Shown here: positions 56,308 to 64,000 of the stretch, in pieces
Numbering within the stretch: the stretch's first letter is position 1
Layout of the letters: each line of letters begins with the position of its first letter
From: Actinoplanes teichomyceticus ATCC 31121
GTDB lineage: Bacteria; Actinomycetota; Actinomycetes; Mycobacteriales; Micromonosporaceae
Direction of reading: 5' to 3'
Length of the DNA stretch: 64,000 bases
Assembly (NCBI RefSeq): GCF_003711105.1
Contig: NZ_CP023865.1
Span: forward strand, 3,931,001 to 3,995,000
Position numbers and translations under genes: made by a program
Notes under the pieces: model-generated
Database searches by the model: none
Seen by the model: the letters and a program-made list of their open reading frames with translations, nothing else
What the model was told of the DNA's origin: nothing

Positions 56308-57105
56308 ATGGAAGCGGAGGAACGTCGGCGGCACGCCTTGTCGTTCGGCGCGGCGGCGAGCGCGTACGCCGAGCACCGCCCCGACTACGCGCAGGCCGCC
56401 GTGCGGTGGGCGCTGGCGCCCGCGCCCGGGTCACGGGTGCTCGACCTGGGCGCCGGCACCGGCAAGCTCACCGCCGGCCTGGTCGCGGCCGGCGGTGAGG
56501 TCAGCGCGGTCGAGCCGGACCCGGCCATGCTCGCCGAGTTGCGCCGCGCGCTGCCGCAGGTGCGTGCGCTCAGCGGCAGCGCCGAGGCGATACCGTTGCC
56601 GGACGCGTCCGTCGACGCCGTGCTGGCCGGCAACGCCCTGCACTGGTTCGACATGGCCGTCGCGGGCCCGGAGATCGCCCGGGTGCTGGTGCCCGGCGGC
56701 ATCCTGGCCGGGCTGTGGAACGTCCTGGACGACCGGGTCGACTGGGTGGCCGGGCTGGCCCGGATCAGCGGCAGCGCGGCGATCGGCCCGCGTGACACGC
56801 CGGCCGGCTGGCGCGCCGCGACCGCGCGGCTGCACCTGCCGGCCGACGGCACGGCTGCCCGGTTCGGTTCGCCGCAGCAGGCCGCGTTCGGCCACGGGCA
56901 GCGCCGCACCGCGGTCTCGCTGGTCGCGGCCCTGGCGACCCGGGCCGGGATGCTGGTCATGCCGGACCAGCAGCGCCAGGCTGCCCTGGACCGCATCCGC
57001 GCCTTCCTGGCGGGCCGGCCGGAGACCGCGGACGGCGAGTTCACCCTGCCGATGCTGACCTGCGTGCTGCGCCTCCGGCCGCGCGCGCGGAAGGTGGCGG
57101 CTTGA
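56308..57105 (+). CDS. Class I SAM-dependent methyltransferase
   Basis: This encodes 265 residues. The SAM-binding motif I is RVLDLGAGTGKLTAGLVAAG, motif II ending VSAVEPDPAMLAELRRALPQ, then SAEAIPLPDASVDAVLAGNA and LHWFDMAVAGPEIARVLVPG. This matches the small UbiE/trans-aconitate-methyltransferase-like group. The acceptor is unknown. It is a single gene, with AGGGTGAG shortly before the ATG. Confidence 0.85.
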   Translation: MEAEERRRHALSFGAAASAYAEHRPDYAQAAVRWALAPAPGSRVLDLGAGTGKLTAGLVAAGGEVSAVEPDPAMLAELRRALPQVRALSGSAEAIPLPDASVDAVLAGNALHWFDMAVAGPEIARVLVPGGILAGLWNVLDDRVDWVAGLARISGSAAIGPRDTPAGWRAATARLHLPADGTAARFGSPQQAAFGHGQRRTAVSLVAALATRAGMLVMPDQQRQAALDRIRAFLAGRPETADGEFTLPMLTCVLRLRPRARKVAA

Positions 57106-57243
57106 GCCCGGCGCCGGTTCGCCCGTGCGGGATGCGCCGCCGCGCGGCCAGGGCCGCCGGTCGCTGCTGTCGCCGGGCCCGGTGACAGGACGAGCGCCGA
57201 GCGCTGCCCGCGGCCGGCTGTCATGGCATGTGCGGATGGCGGG

Positions 57244-57440
57244 TCACTGCCGGATCTGCATGTCGGCCACCAATCCGCCGTCGAGCCGATAGACGTGCCG
57301 GACGGTGCGGTCGGCCAGTGTCACCCCGCTCCGGTCGCGGACCACCTGGTGGACGTGACGACGATGCGAGCGTCATCGTCCGTGGCGAACGCGGTGGGCG
57401 TCACGGACGGTTCGAGCTGCTCCCACTGAGGAATGCCCGG
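57244..57440 (-). pseudogene. SnoaL-like domain, C-terminal remnant
   Basis: The last 36 codons read HQVVRDRSGVTLADRTVRHV, YRLDGGLVADMQIRQ and stop at 57244. In the neighbouring frame upstream is LEPSVTPTAFATDDDARIVV. Together, with one base shift, they form the C-terminal strands of an NTF2/SnoaL-like protein. Its N-terminal half is missing. Confidence 0.5.
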
Positions 57441-58080
57441 ATCCCGGGATCCGGGCGCCGCCGGGCCGCTCCCGATCAGGTACGCCGTGATCCTCACCGG
57501 CGGACCGTGCCGGCAGGGCCCGAGGCTGCCGTCCCCGCCATGAGCTTCACGGCAAGCGCCAGATTACCGACGAATGGATTAGCCGGGTCTCGGCCTTTCA
57601 GCCAGTTTTTTGGGAGCCTCTGAGGAACGGATAGGCCGCCTTGTGGCGATTTCTTGTCCGCGCCGCGAAACGTCTCTCGCGGCGCATATTCGGAGATCGT
57701 CGCATCGGCGGCGGCCACGGGGTGCAAACAGATCCCGCGCGAGAGGGCCGGGAAACGAACCGTGGCACCCGGCTGGGCCGCGGATGCCCCCGGCGGCGCT
57801 GTGCGCCCGAAACGTGCTGCTCGTGATCGTTCATTTCGCCGGAGGCGACTCCCGCCGGCCCATGCGAAGGCGTGGCCGGATCTGTCGTTGCCACGCCCTC
57901 GCACTCCGCGGTCGCAAAAGAGCACCGATCGCGTCACCGGAGACCTTCCGGAAATGTACGATCCCGCACCGCACACGCCAGTCGCATAGCCGACTATAAA
58001 TGCGTGGCGTTCGGTTCCGGTGATTCGATCGGTCTGCATGCGATCCGGAACGGCCGGGTCGCCTCAGCCCGAGGAACCCG
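57441..58080. other. Long intergenic stretch of lower GC
   Basis: About 640 bp before the protease gene with visibly lower GC than the surroundings, including CTTTTTTGGG near 57605. TATAAA at 57995-58000 is a plausible -10 for the gene at 58081. A minus-strand frame (57494-58039) has no recognisable domain. I looked for known riboswitch motifs and saw none. Confidence 0.45.
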
Positions 58081-59679
58081 ATGATACGAGCCTTGACCCG
58101 CCGCGCCGCGGTCTGCGCCGTCGCGGCGGCCGGCGTCCTGCTGGCCGTCGCGCCGGCCCCGGCGACCGCCACGCCGGTACGTAACAACACCCCCTGGTCG
58201 GTGCTGCTGTGCAAGTCCAGTGACCGGCCGGCCGAGCCGCAGGCCCCGTCCTTCTTCGCCAACTTCCTCACCCAGGCCGGCGCGGGCACCGGCGGGGCCG
58301 CCGACTACTTCGCCGACCAGTCCGGCGGGCGCGTCTCGCTGGCCGGTTCGGTCGTGCGCGGATGGTTCACCGAGCAGTTCACGTTCGAGCAGAACAGGAC
58401 CACCGACCGGTGGACGCGCATCCAGCGGTGCGTCGACGCGGCGGCCGCGGGCGGCTACACCGTACCGGCCAGCCACCGGATCGTCGCGATCATGAACGAC
58501 GGCGTCGACTCCGGGTCCGCGGGCGGGCGGGTCCTGCTCGACCAGAACGCCTGGAACCTCGGCTTCGCCGCCCACGAGATGCTGCACGGCTACGGCCTCG
58601 GGCACTCGTTCTCCAACGACACCACGTACCAGAACGCGCCGTGGTCGCTGCCGGGCGAGTACGACGACCCGTGGGACGAGATGAGCGCGATGAACATGTA
58701 CGCGTCCGCCGGCACGTACGGCGCCAACCCGGTCGGCCTCAACGGCTACCACCGCGACGAGCTCGGCTGGCTGGCGAAGAACCGGGTCCTCACGATGGCC
58801 GCCGACGGGGTCGCCACGCGTACCGTCACCCTCGCGCCGCTGGAACGGCCCGGTGCGCCCGGACCGCTGCTCGTGCGCATCCCCTTCAACCCGGGCGACC
58901 TGCACGCCGGGTACACGGTGGAGTTCCGCCGCAAGACCGGTTGGAGTTCCGGCATACCCGGCGACACGGTGCTCATCCACGAGGTGCGCGACGGCACGCC
59001 GTACCTGCTGCGCAACGGCCCTCGGGGCGCGCCCGTGGCGTCGCTGGACGCCAACGGCGTACGGATCAGGATCGACGGCGTCGCCGGCGACGCGGCGACC
59101 GTCACCATCAGCACCGACATCGTCAGCCGTTGCCTGCAGGGGTACGTCTGGCGCGAGGCACGGCCCGGCGACCAGGTCTGCGTGACCGGCGCGACGCGCT
59201 CGCAGGTGGCGGCGGACAACGCCGCGGCACCCTCGCGGTGGGTCACCGGCGCGTACGGTCCGCACACCTGCATCCAGGGGTACGTGTGGCGCGAGGCGTT
59301 CGCCGGTGACGACGTCTGCGTGACCGGCGCCCAGCGCACCCAGGCCGCGCTCGACAACGCCGTCGCGGCGAGCCGCCGCAACCCGGCCCGCCTGGTCTAC
59401 GGGCCCAACTCCTGCGCGGACAACTACGTCTGGCGCGACGCCGACCTGGCCGACTACGTGTGCGTGACCGGCGCGACGCGCTCGCAGGTGGCGGCGGACA
59501 ACGCCGCGGCACCCTCGCGGTGGGTCACCGGCGCGTACGGTCCGCACACCTGCATCCAGGGGTACGTGTGGCGCGAGGCGTTCCTCGGTGACGACGTCTG
59601 CGTGACCGGCGCCCAGCGCACCCAGGCCGCGCTCGACAACGCCGTGGCCGCGTCCCGGGTCGCCCGGCCCGCCGGCTGA
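58081..59679 (+). CDS. Secreted metzincin-type metalloprotease with C-terminal repeats
   Basis: This encodes 532 residues; the ATG has GAGGAA upstream. Signal peptide (1-30). The zinc site is HEMLHGYGLGH (HExxHxxGxxH) in AWNLGFAAHEMLHGYGLGHS, followed by a Met-turn-like SAMNMYA. A beta-rich middle region ends near residue 350. The C-terminal ~180 residues hold four repeats of the form GYVWREAxxGDxVCVTGAxR, with paired cysteines and an AADNAAA- or ALDNAVA-type end. Such repeats in actinobacterial secreted enzymes may bind carbohydrate or cell surfaces. The target protein is unknown. Confidence 0.82.
   Translation: MIRALTRRAAVCAVAAAGVLLAVAPAPATATPVRNNTPWSVLLCKSSDRPAEPQAPSFFANFLTQAGAGTGGAADYFADQSGGRVSLAGSVVRGWFTEQFTFEQNRTTDRWTRIQRCVDAAAAGGYTVPASHRIVAIMNDGVDSGSAGGRVLLDQNAWNLGFAAHEMLHGYGLGHSFSNDTTYQNAPWSLPGEYDDPWDEMSAMNMYASAGTYGANPVGLNGYHRDELGWLAKNRVLTMAADGVATRTVTLAPLERPGAPGPLLVRIPFNPGDLHAGYTVEFRRKTGWSSGIPGDTVLIHEVRDGTPYLLRNGPRGAPVASLDANGVRIRIDGVAGDAATVTISTDIVSRCLQGYVWREARPGDQVCVTGATRSQVAADNAAAPSRWVTGAYGPHTCIQGYVWREAFAGDDVCVTGAQRTQAALDNAVAASRRNPARLVYGPNSCADNYVWRDADLADYVCVTGATRSQVAADNAAAPSRWVTGAYGPHTCIQGYVWREAFLGDDVCVTGAQRTQAALDNAVAASRVARPAG
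59179..59648 (+). repeat. Near-identical 188-bp direct repeat inside protease gene
   Basis: 59179-59366 and 59461-59648 differ at only a few positions (TTCGCC versus TTCCTC in one codon pair). The offset is 282 bp (94 codons), so the repeat duplicates two protein repeat units in frame. This points to a recent duplication or gene conversion. Confidence 0.8.
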
Positions 59680-59680
59680 G

Positions 59681-59705
59681 CTCCCCCGGTGAGCCACCGG
59701 GGGAG
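59681..59705 (+). terminator. Hairpin terminator after protease gene
   Basis: CTCCCCCGGTG (59681-59691) pairs perfectly with CACCGGGGGAG (59695-59705), loop AGC, two bases after the stop codon. Confidence 0.7.
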
Positions 59706-60126
59706 GGGCGGGTGCGCGACCCCCCGAACCCGGTCCGCCGGAGGCTCGGATCCAGCCCTGTCTGCCGGACCGGTCGCCGCACCGCGGCGGCCGGTGGACC
59801 GGTCACCGGGAAGCGACCGAAGCGATTCGCGTGGAAATGCCACCGGGTCGCCGTGGCGGGACCGCACTTCGGCGAGGCATTCCGATGGTGCTCATGAGCT
59901 CAAGGGCGCCAGGGGCCGGTAACCGCGCCTTCCGGCCGGGTGCGCCGGCCGGGAACCGGCGCGCGGCGGATCTGCCGTCCCGATCGCGTACCCGGTGGTT
60001 TCCGGTGACGTCCGGGGGCGGCGGCCACCGTTGCCGACGAAACGGACGGCGATGCGCGGCAACGGCTTCGGCGAGCAGTACGGGGAATCCCGGACCGGCT
60101 GGCGTACCGGCCAATACCCTCCGAGG
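59706..60126. other. Intergenic, nothing supported
   Basis: No convincing frame on either strand. The last 20 bases contain GAGG just before the ATG at 60127. Confidence 0.4.
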
Positions 60127-60663
60127 ATGACGGCCATTTCCCGGCGTTGCCTGCTTCTTTCGGCCACCGTGGGTGCGGGTGCGGCTCTGGCCACCTCCGG
60201 CGCCGTTGCGGCGCAGGGCGCGAACGCCGCCGGCGTGCAGTACTACTGGGGTTTCTCCAACACCTGTTATGCGATGTTCTTCTTCGGCCATCCGACCACC
60301 ACAGGCGTGTGCCCGGCGGGCGGGGGACACGTCTACGCCGGCTACAACTTCGGCCTGCCCCACGACGTCGCGCCGTCCGAGCACGCCCAGGGAGATTGGC
60401 GTAACTGCGCGGATTGTCAGGTGATGTTCTACCGCGGTTGTCCGGACAAGGGCAGGTGCGCGGCCGGTGGTGGGCACATCATGGCCGGCTACGACTTCGT
60501 GCTCCCGCACGACGTCACGCCGCCGCCGAACCATCAGCCGGACTGGCGGTACCGCCGCAAATACAAATCGCTGTTCTTCGACGGCTACGAGCAGAAGGAA
60601 CGCTGTCTCGCCGGTGGCGGGCACCGGCAACAGGGGTACATGTTCGTGCTGCCGTACCTGTGA
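60127..60663 (+). CDS. Secreted triple-repeat protein, unknown
   Basis: This encodes 178 residues. The N-terminus SRRCLLLSATVGAGAALATS carries a twin-arginine-like RR followed by a hydrophobic run, so Tat or Sec export is likely. The mature protein is three repeats of about 45-50 residues: CYAMFFFGHP...CPAGGGHVYAGYNFGLPHDV, a second with CAAGGGHIMAGYDFVLPHDV, and a shorter third with CLAGGGHRQQGYMFVLPYL. Each has a Cys pair and a GGGHxxxGYxF core. The layout suggests three similar small beta units, perhaps a lectin-like or ligand-binding propeller. No family recognised. Confidence 0.65.
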   Translation: MTAISRRCLLLSATVGAGAALATSGAVAAQGANAAGVQYYWGFSNTCYAMFFFGHPTTTGVCPAGGGHVYAGYNFGLPHDVAPSEHAQGDWRNCADCQVMFYRGCPDKGRCAAGGGHIMAGYDFVLPHDVTPPPNHQPDWRYRRKYKSLFFDGYEQKERCLAGGGHRQQGYMFVLPYL

Positions 60664-60835
60664 GTCGCGCGGCGCCCCCGCCGCCGCCCCACAGGCTGCT
60701 CGAACGGTCCGCCGGCCCACCCGCTGCGCGATGAACGACATGACGCACGATCCGGCGGGCCGGCGCGACGATCTGATCTTCGGTGTGTTGCGACGCTTCA
60801 GCGAAGGGCCGGTTCACTGTCGGATCTGCCCCTCA

Positions 60836-61010
60836 TCACGGCGGCAGTACACCGAACTCGTTGCCGTCGGGATCGGCCAGCACGACGACGCCGTGCTCAT
60901 CGACCCGCAGCCGGGTCGCCCCGAGAGACACCAGCCGCTCGACCTGCGACAGCCGCTGACGCCGGTGTGGCTCAGGATCGCCGTAGCCGTTCGCGCTCAC
61001 CCGCGGGGCG
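60836..61010 (-). pseudogene. VOC/glyoxalase-family remnant
   Basis: The frame ends RLSQVERLVSLGATRLRVDE, HGVVVLADPDGNEFGVLPP. This is the C-terminal strand set of VOC-family proteins, including the conserved DPDGNEF. The upstream part is scrambled, so only the tail of the gene remains. Confidence 0.6.
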
Positions 61011-61214
61011 GCGTCGGGGGCCAGGTGGCCGGCGAGGTCGCGCAGGCCCGGGCTCGGTAGCCGGCGTCGGTGGTGCGGTTCCGCCGCACTGTCCGGGACC
61101 GGATCCCTGCCGCCCGCCGCCACGGCGCTGACGGGGCTGGCCACCGGTTGAGCTGCGGCAGCTGCGGGAGAGGGCGGGCAGGCCGGGCTGCGTTGACCTG
61201 GAGGCCGGTGAAGC

Positions 61215-61450
61215 CGCCTCGCTGTAGGCGCAGAAGTTGTGGTACCGGCAGGGCTCGGCGCGCTGCTCCCGGCCCGGCACCGGAAGGATCAGCTCGGCAC
61301 CCGGCATCGTGATCTTGTCGGGTGCCACTTGAGTGGCACCCGACCCGAGTTCCGCCAGGAGCCTGTCGGCCTCGGCCTGCAGTGCGGCTGCCTTGTCGGC
61401 CGCCCGGGCGTTCGACTGATCGGCATGGACGTTGTGCCGGAGTCGGTCGT
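61215..61450 (-). pseudogene. Possible secreted-inhibitor-like remnant
   Basis: The frame reads ADQSNARAADKAAALQAEAD, LLAELGSGATQVAPDKITMP, GAELILPVPG and CRYHNFCAYS. This resembles the propeptide-like helix and first cysteine motif of I36-type secreted proteins, of which an intact example lies at 2453-2821. The signal peptide and the rest of the domain are absent. Low certainty. Confidence 0.35.
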
Positions 61451-62510
61451 CGCCGACGTCCCGGCTCGCTGGCCGAGGCCTCTGCCTAGCGCCGCGCGGG
61501 TTGTCTGGCCCCTGTTCGGGGGCGGTCGGACAAACAACTCCGGACAACGCGGTGGCACGTGGCGATGGGCGTCGCGCTGCGGCAGGGAGATGCCGGGAGC
61601 GACCCGTGGGCGACGATGGCGGCGGCCCGGTTGCGCACCCGGGGCCGGGCTGCGGCGGTTGCGGGAGGAGGCTGGCAGGCCGGGCTGGCGGCACATGGCC
61701 GCTCGGTGAACCATCCGGGGGCCGCACTGTCTCCGCGGCCGCGGCTACCGACGCTGGCGGACGCCACCGCGTGCGGCGGTGATCCGGGGCAGTGGCATCG
61801 GCGCCGACGGGAGGTGGAGCGCCGTAGCGTTCCGTCCACGGTACGGGGAGCGCCCCGGCCGCCGCGACCGCGTGCTCCGTAGTGTTCCGGCGCTGCCGCA
61901 CCGGTGGACGAGCGGGCGGCCGTCTCCGGGCGGCGACGGTTTCTGGCGGTGTTCGGCTCGTCGGGCGCCGGGAGTCGTCACCGGCACCCCGACCAGCTGG
62001 GAGTCCCGTCAAGTCCGGCTGAGGCTTGACAATGCGGCGCGCGGCCAGCTGTGGCCGTATTACCGCATTGCCATTTCCAGTAATCCAATAATTCGGCGAC
62101 ACTCCAGAATCCGACAAAACGCCGCTACACCATAGTGACAGTTATGTTGTACTCCCGGGCGTGGCGGTTGCGTCGTGCCAGCGGAGCAGTGGTGACCGGC
62201 CCGAGCTGGACGACGACGGCAGCACCGGCTGCGGATCGGTCGCCGACAGCGAGGCGGCCTGGTGGTTCGACGGTCGGTAACCGGCCCTGCACGGCGTCGA
62301 CGCCGGGCTCGCTGACCGCGATCACGTCGAGCTGCCAGGGCGGCTCGCCCCAGCAGACGGTTCCTCTGACGCTCGGGGACCAACGTTCGGGAAAGTCCCG
62401 GTAAGGCCCGGCCCTAGTTTCTCTGGAGAAACAACGACAGGCGAGCGTCCGGGCGGCCGGTGCCTACACAATGGACGTCCGGATCGCTAACCACCTTCAG
62501 GGGGTCGTTC

Positions 62511-63017
62511 ATGTCTGTCCGTTTGCTGCGGCGCGCAGCAATCGCCCTGCTCACTGTCGGCGTCGTCCTTGGATTCAGCGCCGTGCCCGCTTCCGCCAAC
62601 GGCGTCGACCAGCTCCGGCGGCAGAATGGCAACGTGTGCGTCGTGGTCCGCGGGGCGGCCGAGAACGCGCCGGCCGTGCTGACCACCTGCGCGAACTACG
62701 CCGATCAGAAGTGGAACGCCGTGGAGCACACCGGCGGCTGGTGGTCCTTCCACAACGAGAACTCCGGCAAATGCCTTGCGGTACATGGCACGGCCAACGA
62801 CACCCAGGCAGTTCAGACCACCTGCGCGCTCTCCCAGAATCCCGACCAACGCTGGTGGCTGGAGGTCTTCGGTGACGACCTCTGGGGATTCCGGAACGTC
62901 AACAGTGGCAAGTGCCTGGTGGGCAAGGGCGCCGCGGGCGGCCGAGTGGTGCAGAGCACGTGCGACGGCGACCGCTACACCGACCAGAGGTGGTACCACG
63001 GAGGGGTCCAGCTCTGA
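62511..63017 (+). CDS. Secreted ricin-type beta-trefoil lectin domain protein
   Basis: This encodes 168 residues; ATG 62511 has AGGGGG upstream. Signal peptide (1-29, VGVVLGFSAVPASA). The mature part is one ricin-B-type trefoil: NVCVVVRGAAENAPAVLTTC, NENSGKCLAVHGTANDTQAV, QTTCALSQNPDQRWW and NSGKCLVGKGAAGGRVVQST, each lobe with a Cys pair and QxW-like end. It should bind galactose- or xylose-type sugars outside the cell. No catalytic domain is attached. A terminator hairpin lies downstream. Confidence 0.82.
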   Translation: MSVRLLRRAAIALLTVGVVLGFSAVPASANGVDQLRRQNGNVCVVVRGAAENAPAVLTTCANYADQKWNAVEHTGGWWSFHNENSGKCLAVHGTANDTQAVQTTCALSQNPDQRWWLEVFGDDLWGFRNVNSGKCLVGKGAAGGRVVQSTCDGDRYTDQRWYHGGVQL

Positions 63018-63256
63018 CCGGCCAGCGCCACTGATGACGGCGTCGTGACTCACCGGTAGGTCCGCCTCGTGGGTCGGCTGCCCAGGCGCACGGCCGACCA
63101 GTCCGGACCCGCCGCCCGGCCTCCGGCGAGCGGGCAACCCCCAAGGTGAAGGTCACGCCCTGGCGGAGGCGTCACCTGCGGCTGTCTCCGTGGCGTTGGC
63201 GCAGGGCGGCCAGGACTGCATCGTGACGTCCAGCCGATGGCCGCCCTCAGGTTCGA

Positions 63257-63299
63257 CTGACGCGTGGTGGGGTCTGCCGTATCGCCCACCACGCGTCAG
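63257..63299. terminator. 15-bp perfect hairpin between convergent genes
   Basis: CTGACGCGTGGTGGG (63257-63271) pairs with 63285-63299. It lies between the lectin gene and the convergent gene at 63313. Confidence 0.7.
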
Positions 63300-63312
63300 C
63301 GGCGATGCCGGA

Positions 63313-63759
63313 TCAGCAGGAGTAGGAGGTGACGATGTAGGAAGTATTCGCGCCGATCAAGTGCACCCCGGATCCCAGGTCAGGGTACTGCCGGTACCAC
63401 GTCACGCCGTGGTCGTCCGAGCGCAGCTGCCAGGTGCAGTAGTTCGGTCCGGTGTAGAAGCCGCCCGTCGTGTTCCAGCCGAAGCGATCGTGGGTGTACA
63501 TGTTCACGGGCAGGACGTAGTCGTACTTGTTGGGCACGTTGTAGTTGCCGTCCTTGGCGCCAATGACACCGATGCCGATAGCGCTGGCGTTGCCGATGGT
63601 GTTCGTCGCCCATGAAGGCACGATGGCCTGCGCTGTCAGGGACTGGATGACGGCCTCCGAGACTTTCAGACCCGATGCCGCCTGTGCGGAGGCCGGGCTG
63701 ACGAGGCCGGCGGCAACTACGGCGACGAGCGCCGCAAGGTACCTCAGACAAATTCTCAT
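63313..63759 (-). CDS. Small secreted protein, unknown
   Basis: This encodes 148 residues from ATG 63759. Signal peptide (RYLAALVAVVAAGLVSPASA). The mature part is beta-rich and aromatic: WATNTIGNASAIGIGVIGAK, YNVPNKYDYVLPVNMYTHDR, FGWNTTGGFYTGPNYCTWQL and NTSYIVTSYSC. Two cysteines (C in NYCTW and the C-terminal C) could form a disulfide. No family recognised. Confidence 0.6.
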   Translation of the reverse strand: MRICLRYLAALVAVVAAGLVSPASAQAASGLKVSEAVIQSLTAQAIVPSWATNTIGNASAIGIGVIGAKDGNYNVPNKYDYVLPVNMYTHDRFGWNTTGGFYTGPNYCTWQLRSDDHGVTWYRQYPDLGSGVHLIGANTSYIVTSYSC

Positions 63760-64000
63760 GTCTCGATGTAAGTGAAGGATCGACAGAACCTCAACCGCGA
63801 TCTGTCGGTCGTTCGAATGCATCTGTCCGTCCACGACAGATATGGTCTGGTCTTGTCGTCCCCGGTCGCGCCTCTGGCGTCGACGAGCGGATCCTGTCCG
63901 GTGAGCCTGCGGGCTGCCTGCCCGGACCGTACGGTGCTCAGGATGATGCGCCAGCCGCAGTTTCAGCAGGGAACTTCGCGGCAACCCGCAGTCGGCTGCG
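63760..64000. other. Upstream region of the last gene, no gene supported
   Basis: Several GACAGA/TCTGTC short palindromes (CTGTCGG near 63802, GACAGATATGG near 63835) could be regulatory. No protein-like frame. Confidence 0.3.

Larger units (their letters stand above)
60664..62510. other. Gene-poor debris zone
   Basis: Apart from two minus-strand remnants (60836-61010 and 61215-61450), nothing is supported. The sequence 62030-62150 is visibly lower in GC, with CCAGTAATCCAATAATTCGG near 62074. A minus-strand frame 62125-62325 (ending ARREYNITVTMV-like) has no recognisable family. Confidence 0.4.

Noticed and set aside
57441..58080. Possible riboswitch before the secreted protease
   Set aside because: Conserved cores of c-di-AMP, cobalamin or other common classes could not be matched. 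Only lower GC and a TATAAA remain.
60664..62510. Multiple overlapping short frames
   Set aside because: Apart from the VOC tail and a weak inhibitor-like stretch, they lack domains, starts or coding bias.

Overview
The window is high-GC actinobacterial DNA: GC-rich third codon positions, many GTG starts, several TetR-family regulators, CBM2-bearing cellulases and mycosin-, DUF4037- and TIGR03086-type proteins. The mix best fits a soil actinomycete, perhaps Micromonosporaceae (Actinoplanes-like). That placement is inference. I saw no rRNA, tRNA or CRISPR array.

Layout. 0-12.5 kb: a partial membrane protein, transposase and Dyp-peroxidase debris, secreted BP74-like and I36-like proteins, an ECF sigma factor with its putative anti-sigma partner, a TetR/SRPBCC divergon, a phytanoyl-CoA-dioxygenase-like gene and an inactivated IS5-type element abutting its stop codon. 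12.5-18.3 kb: a cellulose/mannan-degradation cluster (GH5-CBM2, Cip1-like-CBM2, GH5 mannanase-CBM2) with two CebR-type boxes, then an HD-domain gene. 18.3-21 kb: an eroded deoxysugar operon in which FAH and aldo/keto reductase survive and SDR and amidohydrolase are stumps. 21-31 kb: acetyltransferase, zinc-type efflux with ArsR, macrolide-type glycosyltransferase with TetR, DUF4037, an internally deleted phosphotransferase, HIT hydrolase, TetR and an FAD monooxygenase. 31-38.6 kb: YCII/ECF42, a hybrid-sensor kinase with a degenerate receiver-phosphatase, and an erythromycin-esterase-like gene. 38.7-47.8 kb: decay zone with a frameshifted STAND-TPR gene, recombinase remnant, alkane monooxygenase with TetR, a broken CPBP protease and a two-component pair collapsed into one gene. 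47.9-55.9 kb: cobalamin-riboswitch-controlled CbtBA, subtilase, amino-acid permease, a MerR/HEAT operon, hydrolase and DoxX. 55.9-64 kb: methyltransferase, then secreted proteins (metzincin with repeats, triple-repeat protein, ricin-type lectin, unknown) scattered among gene debris.

Three themes stand out. First, secreted polysaccharide- and protein-directed functions under apparent carbohydrate control. Second, many self-contained regulator/target pairs with visible palindromic operators. Third, widespread erosion: at least a dozen remnants, two in-frame deletion fusions, and small frameshifts concentrated between 41.7 and 47.7 kb. These frameshifts could be real or a sequencing artefact. 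A conserved noncoding element (CCTATC[CT]TCCTAGGA plus hairpin) occurs between genes at 12.4, 31.0 and 45.1 kb and is not explained by the genes around it.
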